From contig JAMYHX010000047.1 in the NCBI GenBank assembly GCA_025529335.1, positions 62,001-126,000 on the forward strand: a stretch of 64,000 bases of DNA, read 5' to 3'. Positions 33,622 through 46,468 of the stretch are shown here, piece after piece. How positions within the stretch are numbered: position 1 is the first letter of the stretch; every line of letters begins with the position of its first letter. The notes below the pieces were generated by a model. The model had not been told where the DNA came from and ran no database searches. It worked only from the letters and a program-made list of their open reading frames with translations. The translations under genes were made by a program, and so were the position numbers. This DNA is from Rhizopus sp. PT2906 (taxonomy: Eukaryota > Mucoromycota > Mucoromycetes > Mucorales > Rhizopodaceae).

Positions 33622-33710
33622 GACCTCTTCCTCTCCTTTTTTATCCTTCTATGAATAAAGGCTTTCTTATGATTACTTGTTAAAAAAACTGCTGGCTATC
33701 ATGATCGCTA

Positions 33711-34900
33711 TCATAGGATAGTTATTATGACGATTTTTGCAAGAATTGGCAAAAGTTGGCAAAATCGAGTGCCACTTAGTGAACAGCTATTGAAAGACCA
33801 TATCTTCATTACATACCTTAATAACAAGTGTATGGCGAAGACGGTGAAGAGCAGATCCAAACTTGTAGATGGCTTATATCTTTCATTGTTTGTAGCTTCT
33901 ACTGCAAAAGCAGCATGATGAAACTTACAATCATCCATGCCGATACAAAATTCATTCTTACTATGTTTATCAAGCACATCTATGGCAGCTTAAACGAATT
34001 TAGCAATTTGATAGGATGCTGTGTCCTTCTTCATAGGCTTCTTGTTTCAGTGTCGTACTTTCTCTTTTTTGATTTAGGTTGAGGAGACCCTTTTTCAAGT
34101 ATTTCAATATCGCATTGTTAAAGAGGTTCAACCTTGGAGAAATTGATAGTACCAAAGAGATACAGCCGATAATCCTAGCGCTGACAATTTTTCTGCTATG
34201 AACCTTGACTTTAGCTGGCTCGCCAACTCTTCAGTAAGCTCTAACACGCATCATTTGAGTGTTAAAATCTGATTTATCGGTAAAAGCGTATTCTTTCTGA
34301 AAGGCAGCACCTATTTCTTTCCATTTGCTGATAACATCATGTTAAAAACAAAGTATCCGTTCTGAATCCCTCTCAGCATTATGTTTGGATGCTTGCTTCA
34401 AAGTAAAGAAACATTGCTCTGTTAAATGCTTCTATATTACTGGAAAAGAAATCGTAAAGTCGCTGAATTGGTCAACAAGTGCATTGCGTACCATCTCCAG
34501 AGTAGATGAAGGATACTTATCAAAGCAAGATACTAGAAATCGAGTATGCTCAGGAAAAGACTTTTTTTTCCGTTGTTCCTTGGTTTGTCTTCTTTTTCAA
34601 GGAGCTCCCAGATAAAATGGTACATTGTTAGCGTTGAATTAAACAGATAGTTTATATGTCGTACTGTGTGAAATCATGCATCTTTTGCAGATACAGGAGC
34701 TGGCATCCTTTCTTTCTGCAAACTTCAATAAAGCGGCGAATTTGCTCAGGGCCGTACCTATTCTTCTTTTTCTTGTCTTCTGAAATAGTGACTAACCTTA
34801 ATTCAATGGTAATCTTGTCCAAGTTTTCCTTCAAATTCTCTTCTATCTGAATGTCGTGAACAGGGGTGTCAAAATCAGCCAATATAGTGATATTGTCAAA
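33711..34900 (-). pseudogene. decayed Tc1/IS630-like transposase
   Basis: Reading the minus strand from 34882, fragments in several frames follow the order of a Tc1-like transposase. 'NRYGPEQIRRFIEVCRKKG' is the start of the helix-turn-helix part. A stretch near 34520 reads as 'EHTRFLVSCFDKYPS'. A first acidic motif 'FTDKSDFN' lies near 34300 and 'IDVLDKHSKNEFCIGMDDCKF' around 33950, holding the second acidic residue. The final 'NPIE' motif with the catalytic Glu is not recognisable. Many stops and shifts separate the pieces. Terminal repeats were not found. It belongs to a different lineage from the transposase at 56.7 kb. Confidence 0.45.
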
Positions 34901-35317
34901 TCCTCAAGTTAATTCCATAGCTTCCGTTTCACTTTCAAGATAATATTCCATTATAAACCGATAATTAATGCAGTCCATTTCTAATTCACAGTATATATTA
35001 AAGTTTCTATAATAATCTCTTGAAAAGTGTCTAATAATGACTTTGAAACGGTTTACAAAGAAATTTATTGTATCTCATTTGAATTGCAATGAACTTTTTG
35101 CAATCGTCTCGTTGTAGGCTAAAATCCTTAATCTTGAATCGTCTCAAAATTAACAAACGTCTAATTTTAGCAACACAGCGGAGTGAAAACATAGTGCCTG
35201 TGGCTAATATACTGACTGTCTTTCATAAACTAGCAGTCACAATAGGTGTAAGTAGAACAGCAACAATGGCTATTCTCTGAATATCTTTAGTGTATCTTTT
35301 CATTCATACTTGGCTAA
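34901..35317. other. promoter region of the UTP20 gene
   Basis: About 400 bp with a 63-codon frame (35089-35280) lacking motifs. It probably combines the eroded transposon edge and the UTP20 promoter. Confidence 0.4.
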
Positions 35318-38300
35318 ATGAAGGATAATTCAACACCGCTTGAACTAAACACTGGTCAGGGCGCAAACAGATTCAAGGTGAATTAAACAGCAACTGAAGA
35401 ATATATAAGACTAAACTTCATGTAGTATCAATCTTTTAAAAATCGAGTTGATCGATTAAAGGTGGATGTAGTGCGCAGATCCAGACTTGTGGAGGATGAA
35501 CCTGACGATCATGGATCCTTTTTCTATGAAGCTTTAACATCATGGAAGGAGTTAAATTTGACTAGAAACTTTAAAGATTTTGTCAAAGAAATAACACCAT
35601 TTGTGAAATCATTACCTTCGATTGTTTATCACAAGGATACAATAGTTGACATTTTGGAAAAACACCTTAAAGTGAAAGAGAGTATGGCTCTGGATGGTCT
35701 TTTAGAGTAAATAACGATTGTATTACTTTTTATATGTTACTAAGCTAAAGTTGTAGCTTGGTCACAAAACTTGCAAAGGACTTGGAAGGCGAATTTTACC
35801 CCTATTATCCTAGACTACTGTCAGCTATTCTGCCTTTAGTATATAACAGAGATGTTAAGCTTCTTGAAGTAAGTTGCACTACTTAATACCTTACAAGCGA
35901 TCTAATGTTTCATTCTAGAGCGTTTTCAACTGCATTGCGTACCTCTTCAAGTTCTTATCCAGACAAATTCTTCCAGAGTTGGATGTGACATTTAAGTGAG
36001 TGTTTACCCGATTGAAGTACATGATGATGGCTAACATTATTTAATTAGTCTTTTAAGTAATATGCTCGGAGAAGACAACCAAGCAAAACCATATGTTAGA
36101 CGATTTACTGCAGAAGCATTCGCATTTTTACTACGAAAGACAAGAGGCATGGAACTTACCAAGATTGTCAAGCACATTATTAATTCCTTAAAGCGAGAAC
36201 CATCAAAGGAATATGAAGAAGGGTTGGCAATGCTATTTTTTGAATCAATTAAAGTAAGAAGCGTAATCTAAAAGTGAACAAATACTGACGCCTGTATTTT
36301 TGTTTATAGCAAATAGACAACCGCCTTCATTCAAGAGGTGAAGCCATATTTAAGGAACTCTTAAATCAAGTATATAAAGAGGAGATCACCGTAGAGGATT
36401 TACCATCCAGCGCTGCTTACAGCCTATTAACAAAGACAACACTTTTGATTTTACATCATACTCTTAGACAGCATTTTACACCCATTATCAATATTGTAAT
36501 TAATGACATAAAAGATCAACTTAAGCATGAAAAGCTGAATGAAAGCACACTTGCGACTCAACTATCATTATTGGCCATGTCTGTTACAGTTCGTAAAGCA
36601 AGCAGAATTGAAGATTTTAAGCCGATCATTGCACAACTTCAGGAACTTTCAAAAAGAATCTTTAGTGGAACATACTCTACATTCACATACACAGAGTGTC
36701 TTCGAGCCATCATCGGGTCACTTTATAATGGGCCATTAGAAACAGTTGTCAGCGGCGGTCGTGTCATTTTGGAAGCCATATCCAATTTTGATAATGTACA
36801 CCTTGTATACGGATTTTACCTCTCTTTAGCCAAGTTGGGTTGGAAAAGCTATGTGCAGATCGCGTTACCTTACACTATAAAATATACCTCTGTCAACTGT
36901 AATCAATATCCCCATGAATCAATCTTATTCTGGTCAGAAATCATTGCTACAGACATCATTGGTTCAAATAGTTCAGGATCACTATCTGCCTGCTTTACTC
37001 CAGAAGGTTTGTTGCGATTTTCATCTAATGGCGATCAATCTTCATTTCCAAACGTACTTTTGGCATTTATGGATCAAGGCTTTGATTGGGCAAAAGAAAG
37101 AGATGCCTTAAACATGACAGATATCCACTCTGATTGCAGTATAACATCCATCGCCCTTCTCGGATCCATCCTTCGTCTTTTGCCAACAATTCATCTATCA
37201 CTGGACAAGGTGTCACCTGTTCTCTTTTCCATGCTTCAATCCCTCAAGAATTTCTTAAAGAACGATTCGGATAACAACAAGTTGATAAACACACCCTATG
37301 TATTGGCAAATAGGAATTATGTCTTGGAATGTCTTTTAGGACTTATTTTAGAGACACTTGCTTGGATTGGAGAACATGATGAACATGTTGTAGCTCAACT
37401 GGAAAACATGCATGACGAACTTGTAGAAATTCTGTTGAATCATTCTAAAAATCAATCAGTTCTCTTTGGTATTTATCAATACTTAAATCTTTTGAAAAGC
37501 AGGTAAGAGAATCCGCTTTTAATATTTGATTGCGCAAACTAATACCGTTGTTAGAACTACAAGCAACGACAAATTTTCATTAAACGCCTTGGAGAAGCTA
37601 TATCCAGTCTTGAAATTAAGCTTTAGTTCATATAACCGCCAATGTCGTTTGAATACTTTTAAAATCATTACACTCTTTGAACAACCAACTATGAAACGAG
37701 ATGAAAATCATAAAACAGACGAACAGTGCGACATTGCTTCTATGGCTGTTGAACTTGAAGAGATCGAAGCTACATTTAAAGATTACAGAGAAAAGATCAA
37801 AGTGCTTCAAAAGCTCAATCTTATTCTATCTTCAAAGCGTGTGCCAGATATATACTCTGATTTTATACCTCGTATTGCTTTAGGTGTACTCACTATCAAT
37901 TTGCGTCCATTGTGGGAAGAGGCGAAGAAAATCCTTGTTACCTTTTCTCAGATCAACTCTGCTACTTATTGGGATATTATATACAATGAACTCACCAAAT
38001 ATGATGATGAACAGTCTCTTGTTTGGGATGGAGTGTCTGAAAGTGTCATTGCTGAAATGACTGCCCCTGATGAACCTGAAGAAACCAACTCGACAAAGAT
38101 TGGCAAAATGTCCTTTGATTGCCCAACTTTAACCATGTTTACGCATATTGAAAACAGAGCATGTATGATTATGAATGAAAAGAAGGGACAAAGCCTAGCC
38201 TTATTATTTGCAAAGGTATAGAAAAAGGAACCATGCTTTTTATATAGTGAGATTAACTAATACAACTCGTATATAGCTATGTAAGCATGAAAGCAATCAT

Positions 38301-41300
38301 ATGGACTTTTGGAACTATTACAATATGCTTCTCTCAACCTTGAAGGAAACACATACAGTTGCTGAATCTAAAGGACGATTCCTGATCACTATATTTATTG
38401 ATTTTTTCAATAACGAATTTACCGCTTCTCGCGATGATGATGAAGAAGAAGTAAAGGAGGATTCTCAAGAAGAAACGACTGATATCTTGCCACGTTCAAA
38501 CAGAATTACAAAGGCCAAAATGACAAGCTGGCTTAGCCTTTTCTCAGTCTTTACCAATACAAAGAGTGCTTATAGAAGTCAAGACTTGCATGAAACATTC
38601 ATGAAAATCATTACATCCGGTGATACAAAGCTTCAATCTGCTGCCCTTGAGTGTATCTTTACTTGGAAAGATCCTGGCATTAAGCCCTATGCAGATAATC
38701 TTCGTAATTTGGTGGATGATGTCAAGTTCCGTGACGAGATAACAACCTTTATTCAGAATGAAGAGCAAACCCAGATTGATCTTACCCATCGTCAAGCACT
38801 GATGCCTGTTGTTATGCGTATTCTTTTTGGTCGTCTCATCCAAAAGAGTAAAGCATCAAGTAAAATCAGTAAAAGCGCTAGAAGAAAGGTGATCCTTAGT
38901 GGTGTATCATGTTGCCAAGAAAACGAAATCAGATACTTTATTGATCTAGCTCTAGAACCCTTCCAGGCTGTTGCTGAACTTCCTTCTGGTGACTACACAA
39001 GTAATGGAGAACTCATTCAATTCAAGTTTGAAAATCAAGCAAAACATGCTATGGAAGCTATCCCATGGCGAAAACAGACTGGTTTTTTGAATTTACTTGA
39101 TGATATTGTTAAGCAAATGGCCTCTCATGTTTTACCATTCCTTCCTGATCTGTTAAAAGTGGTGTTGTATATTATCAAATATGCTCACAGTCGATCAGAG
39201 AATGTCATGGAGATTGACCAAGAAGACGATACAGTTGATCAAAGTACAAAATCAAAAGAAGTTCGAAATATGGCAATGAGAAGAATAGTTGATGTTATGA
39301 AAATCAACGGTGACTTTGATTTTACTCCATATGTCCCTGCCATGTTTTCTTCCTTCATTACTTCAAGAGTAGCAACCTTACCTGTAGATAGCACACAAGA
39401 TGTTACACCACTCATCAGCTTGTTCATCGTTTGGTCCAAAAAGCCAGAATATGCACATTATCTTGTTGACTTTAATAATGAAGTAATGCCACAAATCATT
39501 GCTACATTGGGTGTTAAGAACTTGGGTGAACCAGTTCTTCATGCTCTTTTGGAGATTATTGAATCACTACTTGATCTTTGTGACAATGAAATGGAAACTG
39601 ACGATCAGCAGTCTTTAAGAGATAAAATCATTACGGCTTATGCGGATATGCTGCTTCAATCTTTACAATGTCGTCTTGTACGCTCTAAAGATAATACTAA
39701 ATTTAATACAGGAAGATACACAGCTCGCGAGATCTCAATCGTTGCTAGAATCGCCTCTTACACTAAAGATGGAGAACAGGCAGCTACAGTCATTGGACTT
39801 TTATTGCCTAGTCTCAAAAAGTCTTCTAGTGCAATTCCTGAAAAGTCAAAGCAAGATATCTACATTATCTGGTCCAATTTCATCCCCATCATACCTGGCT
39901 TAGAGGTTGGCTCATACCTGTACACTGAGTACTATACTGTAGCATCATCCATGTTTGCAACGGCTTACTCACGCGAAAGTCGAACTGGTTTGATAGATGT
40001 ATTCCGTGGCCTATCAAAGCTTGACCCCCAACTCGATGTTGTTGAACAGCTTTTGACAAAGTTAAATGCATACTCTGCAAGACGTCTTGATGAACAGGAT
40101 GTGGATAGTGCATTAGAAGCTTTAAATTCTATTGTAGATAATTATTATCTCAAGCTGAACTCCTACCAATGGCTTCCTATCTTACATCAGTTGATCCATT
40201 GTATGCACAATCCTGAAGAAATAGCTATTCGTGGAACAGCAACCCATTGTATGTCTCAATATTTGTTAGCTGCCTCGCAACAAGCAGATAAAGAGGAAAA
40301 GGAGAAATTAGTCGGCCATATTCAACATGTGATTTATCCTGCTATCAAGCGCGGTCTTCGTTCTCGTATAGAACTTGTGCGTGCAGAATTTGTCAGTTTA
40401 TTGAACTCTTGTATAAAGACATTCCCTGAATTGCCAATGTTTGAAGACTTGGTCCCGATACTTGGTAATGGTGATGAAGAAGTCAATTTCTTTAGCAATA
40501 TTTACCATATTCAAAACCATCGCCGTTCTCGAGCCTTGCTTCGACTTGCAGAGTCGACACAACAGTTGACATTTAAGATCTCTACAATCAATCACATCTT
40601 CCTCCCTATAATCACTGCATTTTTCAACGAGAGCGATCGTGTGGCAGACAACAACTTGCTTCAACAATGTGCCTCAACTTTATCAGCACTTGTTAAGCTA
40701 CTTCCCTGGAATCATTATCATAGAATTCTTCAAAGCTATTTGAAGATTGTTAAAGCAAGTGAAGAAAAAGAAAAGCTTTATGTCCGTGTGATCATTGGAA
40801 TTCTTGATTCCTTCCATTTTGACTTGAAGTCTCTCACTCTTTCTGATGAACAAGTTGAAAGGGTCATGGGACGTCAGAAGGCTACTATAAACTTTTTAAC
40901 GAGTGAAGAAATCGCTAAACAAGCAAACATGGAAGAAGACGAAGAGATGGATATTGAAAAGGAAGAGGAAGAAAAGCAAAGAGATGAGCTTGAAACAATC
41001 CACAATATCTTAATCGAAAAGGTTCTACCTCAGCTGAACGCTTTGCTAAACGATAACAAGAGCAGAAAGTCTATTTTGGTGCGTGTGCCCCTTGCCCTGG
41101 GTATTGCCAAGCTTCTTTGCAACCTTCCTGAAAAGTCAAAGCGTGTCAATTTACCTGGTCTGCTGACATCTGTCTGTCATATTATCCGTAGCAGAGCTCA
41201 GGATGTTCGTGACGCTACTAGAGAAACACTGATTAAGCTTAGCGCATTCTTGGGTCCCTCTTACTTTAACTTTTTCATTACAGAACTCAAAGCAGCTCTT

Positions 41301-43974
41301 ACTAAAGGTTATGAACTTCATGTGCTTGGCTATACTATCAATGCTCTTTTATTGGACATGATACCTCGCTTAAATGTGGGTGATCTCGATTACTGTCTTC
41401 AAGATCTTGTGAACGTGTTGATCAACGACATCTTTGGTGGTATTGGAGAAGAGAAAGACGCAGATGAGATGACAGGAAAGACAAAGGAAGCAAAGAGTCG
41501 TCGCAGTCCAGCCTCATTTGAGCAGCTTGCTAAAGTTATCCACTTCAAAAATGTTGGTATACTACTTGTGCCTCTAAAGGAAATTATGTCTGAAACAGAA
41601 AGTGGTCGTACGCTTCGTAAGGTGGACGAACTTCTTCGTCGCATCTCTCAAGGGTTGGTGAATAACCCCGGATTTGAAAGCATGGAGTTACTTGACTTTA
41701 CTTATGGCTTAATTGCTGAAAACATCGAAGACTACAAGGCTGTATCAAAAGCTAAAAAGGCTAAAACTCAAAAAGAGCTAAACTTTGAGGTTCAGATTAA
41801 ACGTCCAACGATTGAACCAGTGGATTATTACAAGGTCAACGCTTATCGATTTGTTTACTTTGGTCTCAACTTGTTTAGTACCGCTTTAAAGAAAATCACA
41901 TATGATTTGAGCAAGCCAGACGTTAGCGAAAGATTCAAGAAGCTTGTGAATGCAGTTGGTAATACTTTATACAGCAAACATTCTGAAAACGTCGTTCTTG
42001 CTGCACGAATTATGGCCAAGTTGATTGTGATGCCTATTCCTAATATTGCATCTGCAGTGGATGTCTCGATTGATCGATCTTTTGCTCTTATCAAGTCTTC
42101 TGGTGGAACACAGACGGCTACAGTACAGGCTTGCTTGAAGCTATTGACTGTCTGCATTCGTGACAATTCCAAATCTTCTTTGACTGAAGCCCAGTTAACC
42201 TATATCCTCAACTTTGTCCGCCCTGATATGGAGGAAGTAGAAAGACAGGGAGCGATCTTTAGTTTGGTCCGTGCCATTATCTCCAGAAAGTTTGTTGCCC
42301 CTGAAATGTATGACTTGATGGATAATGTATCGAATATCATGGTTACCAATCAAAGTAAAGAGATCCGTGAACAAGCACGATCTGTATACTTTATGTTCTT
42401 GATGGATTATCCACAGGGTAAGAACCGACTCAAGAAGCAGATGAGCTTTATCATCAAAAACCTGGAATATGAATTCGAAACCGGCCGTGAATCCATTATG
42501 GAACTACTTCATCATATCATCACAAAGTTTAGTGCCGATGTACTCTCTGAATTTGTTGACGCCATATTCCTTGCATTAGTGATGCGTTTAATCAATGATG
42601 ATTCTTCTAAATGTCGTGAAATGTCTGCTGCTCTTATCAAGTCGCTCTTGACTCATCATATGGACAAGTTACCAACAATCTGCAAGCTCTTGAATGTTTG
42701 GTTAGATGAAGGTAAAAAGCCAAGCTTACAGCGAGCAGCATGTCAAGTATATGGTTTACTCTTTGAATCGTTTGGAGCACAACTTCGTGGACAAGTTGCT
42801 GGACTCATCCCTCGTCTTTCTTCCATTCTTGATACAAGTAAGCAACAGGCTGAGGAATTAGCTGAATCAGCAAGCGTTGAAGAAGAAGATGAGTATGAAG
42901 ATAAAATGGACACTGATCTTCAATGGGAAGTAGCATACTATGCGATTAACATGTTTGCCAAGATAATCAAAGCGTATCCTAAAGTTGTGCATGAAAAAGA
43001 CACAGAATCAGTGTGGCCTAGCATTCAATATATGCTATTATATCCTCACACATGGATCCGCTCATCTTCAACTCGATTATATGGTGTTTACTTTTCGGAT
43101 ATTGATGCAGAAACACGAATGGTCAAGAACACATCGATCAAGTGCACTTACTTGACTAAAGAAACGCTTAAAACCCTGGCTATAGATTTCTTGGAACAAC
43201 TGAAGAGCAAATATACCACACAAGAACATGCAGATCAGATTGTCAAGAATCTCTTCTTTATTGGCAAGTGTTTCTATTACATGTCTGAGGAGGAAGATAA
43301 AGAAGATACACAAGAAGATGTGCATATCGATGATGCTCGTGATGAAACAATTGAAGAAGAAAAAGATGATACCGCTGCTCAGACTGCTGCCAGAATGATC
43401 AAGCAAGATGCTCAAAAGAAGTCTCTCAATTGGTTATTCAGAAAGTGCTCATTTGATGCTCGAGGTGCTGCTATTAAGAGAATTCCTAATGCAATCATTA
43501 TGGTAAAGTTTGTTTAATCTTTATATTTTCAAGTATTAACACCCCTTTTTTAGCGTTCATCCATTTTCAAATGGTTTGCCGCCATGTGTAATACTATGAC
43601 GGCTGAGGAACTACCACCTTATTTGATGCCTGTGATTGCTCCAATTTATAGAACTGTCAATGACGAACATAACAAAGATCCAAATTTTGGTAACTATATT
43701 TATCTTTTTTAAAAGAAGCCTTTGCTAACTCATATTGCTTATAGAATCACTACAGCAATTAGGTAATGAAGTCCTCAACTTGCTACAAAACAAGGCGGGT
43801 CCTACTGTTTATTTCGCTGTCTATCAGCGTGTTCGTCAACAAGTGCTAAAGACAAGAGAGCAACGTAAAACGAAACAAGCAATCTTGGCTGTTACAAATC
43901 CTGCTCTTGCAGCCAAGCGTAAATTAGACAAGAGACAAAAGGCTATGCAAGCCAAAAAGAAGAGAAAACTATGA
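35318..43974 (+). CDS. UTP20: UTP20, SSU-processome HEAT-repeat protein
   Basis: Ten exons: 35318..35377, 35426..35706, 35757..35868, 35919..35995, 36049..36253, 36310..37502, 37555..38215, 38277..43502, 43554..43689, 43745..43974; 2726 aa, in the range of yeast and human UTP20 (about 2500-2800). It is a giant alpha-solenoid of the 90S pre-ribosome needed for 18S rRNA processing in the nucleolus. Seen: the N-terminal 'NRFKYQSFKNRVDRLKVDVV', 'SLPSIVYHKDTIVDIL', 'AKPYVRRFTAEAFAFLLRK', the large helical-repeat region in the 5.2-kb exon with acidic loops, 'MRSSIFKWFAAMC' and a very basic, coiled C-terminus ('KRKLDKRQKAMQAKKKRKL'). Introns cluster at the 5' end. Confidence 0.88.
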
Positions 43975-44043
43975 TGTAATCAAGTTTGAACCTCTTAAAT
44001 AAATACGATATTGACTAAATATACAGTCTTTTATTATGTCATA

Positions 44044-46468
44044 TTAAAACTTGAGTGTATAATTAATAGCCTTTCCTGCCAATACACCATTCAGTAAATC
44101 AATCTTTAATTGCTTTTTCCCAAAGACGCCAAGACGAACTGACAGGTTGATAGTTGATAGTTTTTGGGAGGGATCAGTAACAGTAAGACGATACATCCTG
44201 CTTTTGATTTCTCGAAGTATTATTACACATGGACTATCGGTATCAACAATAATGGATTTCCAGGGCATCTTGTATTCTCCAGACGTCCAAAAGGCAACAG
44301 CTATCACTTTGTCTTCTTCACTGTAAGCGGCATTTACTTGAGGAGAAGCATGACGATAGTCCAAGGCTATTGGTATCTTGTTCGCTTTGATGTCTCGATT
44401 AAATACATCATGGTCAATTGAAGGCTGTACGATGTACTGTGTAAGAAGACCACTGTTTGTATTATTCACATGTTTGATGTAGGCTGTCCAAACACGTTCC
44501 TCTTCTTTTCCTTTAGAAATACCAATAGATGACCAGCTACCATTCTTGACCTTTGAGTCCACTTGGATCGATTCTGGTTCTGGGAAATAGTATCCGATAT
44601 CATTGTGCCAAAGACTGTTGGTGTGTAGTGCTGTATATGAAGTATTGGTATTTCGTAACTTTCCATTAACAAAGATATCCCCATCACGACGACGTTGATC
44701 AAGGACTGTAACAAGAGGAGCAGTTGTATTAGTAGAATTTACTGAGCCCAGTTGAATAGCGTATGCATTAGGGAAAAAGAATGCTGTTTTCTTAAAAGAG
44801 AGATGGCCATTAAATGGATTCAGATAATCAAAGACTACAATGCCTGTATCTCCATCAGTTGCTCCGCCCACAAAGTCTCTCTTGCCTACTGTCTTTGATT
44901 TTTTGCAGTTCAATGGTGTTACTCCCATATCCACGGTTATACCAGGGATAAGCTCCCAGTTCCATACAGCAAAGATATCCTTATATTCATCACCACTCAA
45001 GTAATTGTAAATAGCACCGTCGCTTAAGTGAAAGCCAAAGGGATTTTGAGAGTTGACGCATTCAGAGTTCACCGTGCGAGTTGAATACATTTTCATAGTA
45101 ACAATGTAATCAGGCATACGATGTACAAAGTAGTCAGCATTGTAGAAATAACGACTGCCAGTGAGCTTGCCTTGGTTTGCGCTTGATGCTGGCTGAGTTA
45201 GGCGATCTTCGATTTCGTGAAATGTCTCTTCTGAAGCCCATCCCTCGGTACCTTCTGATATAGTTGGAATATCAATAGCAACGCCACCACTTGCTTGTTT
45301 ATCTGAATATTTGAAACTGATCATACGGCCAATAACACTATATTGCCACAGCAGTGAATGGAGGTCCGTGTCTGCCATGATCATCCATTCTGTGCCTTCT
45401 ATTAGAGTTTCAAAGGCGTTCTGAACATCGATCGAGGGCAAAACATCAGTGCCCTTTGTTTCTATAAAAACAGACAAGAGATCATTGATGTAGTCCTTTC
45501 CATAGTTTCCGTTGTAAAGTAATCCATTATGCTGCATAAAGGAGCCATCTGATTGAATACCATCACCAGCAACTATGGGACTTATCTTTGCACCACTATA
45601 AAACAATTCCAAAGCTTTCAGCAGTGTATTAGTGTCTCTGTTTAATAGGCCTAGTGAAATTCCAATGGATGATACGTCTAGCAAATTGGCGCCTGTAAGA
45701 GAAGATTTGGTCCTAGTAGCTCTTTTGAATGCCCGTGACATAATTCTGTTGCAGATACTCAATTGCTCTGGACTGAGTTCATCTTTAATGATTAAGGATA
45801 TGCTGCCGATAAGCCTCGGAATTAATATGACTTGATCGTACCAATTTGAATTCCACAGGCCAGGTGTGCCACAAGGACATTTGGATCCCTTTTTCCCGCC
45901 TTTATCAACACAGTCATCTTCTGTGAAATCATTATCAAGCCAGTAATTAAGCGCCAAGAGTGTCTTTGATAACAGTTCTTTGTTGGACGTATCATCATGG
46001 TAGCCTATTGCTAATTGAACTATGTACAAAAAAATAATTCCTTGCTTAATATAACAAATTACTTGGAGATATGCACTTACGCGTTCTTAATAAATGATTT
46101 GTGGCTGGCCAATTTGCGCGTCTACAGAGTACACGATTCGTTAAGGTTATGTTGTGGATATAAATAAATGATTATACCTTGCTGCACAGCCAGATATATA
46201 GTTTATATTTGACCATGTTCCTGTTACATTATTAAGTGTACTTGCCCTATCAATTGATTAGACAAGATGAAAACATCGAGATAAAATAAAAGAAATACCA
46301 TTTATTAACTGCTTCTTCAGTAGGTTTATATTGCGTTATGATATTGTCAATTCTTCTTTCAGTGATAATGTCGATATCTTTGACTGAAGGAGTAGGAAGG
46401 GCACTTGTACAAGCATTGAAAGATGTAAAAAGATAAATTAAATAAACAAACAAATATATGTACAACAT
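44044..46468 (-). CDS. secreted polysaccharide lyase family 8 (PL8) enzyme
   Basis: Exons 46468..46299, 46246..46178, 46121..46081 and 46019..44044; 751 aa. PL8 enzymes cleave hyaluronate, chondroitin or xanthan by beta-elimination. After a signal peptide ('MLYIYLFVYLIYLFTSFNA') comes the alpha/alpha toroid. Seen: 'LWNSNWYDQVILIPRLIG' with the catalytic-type Asn, 'SLTGANLLDVS', 'DGSFMQHNGLLYNGNYGKDY' with the catalytic His and Tyr, and 'YSVIGRMISF' with the Arg. The beta-sandwich domains include 'YNADYFVHRMPDYIVTMKMY' and 'NGEYKDIFAVWNWELIPGIT'-like text (here 'GDEYKDIFAVWNWELIPG'). The substrate cannot be told from sequence. The start is the first ATG in the exon. All three introns fall in the first 450 bp. 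Confidence 0.88.

Noticed and set aside
38544..42172. Several minus-strand frames of 60-105 codons inside UTP20
   Set aside because: All lie antisense to the continuous 5.2-kb UTP20 exon and have no independent motif.
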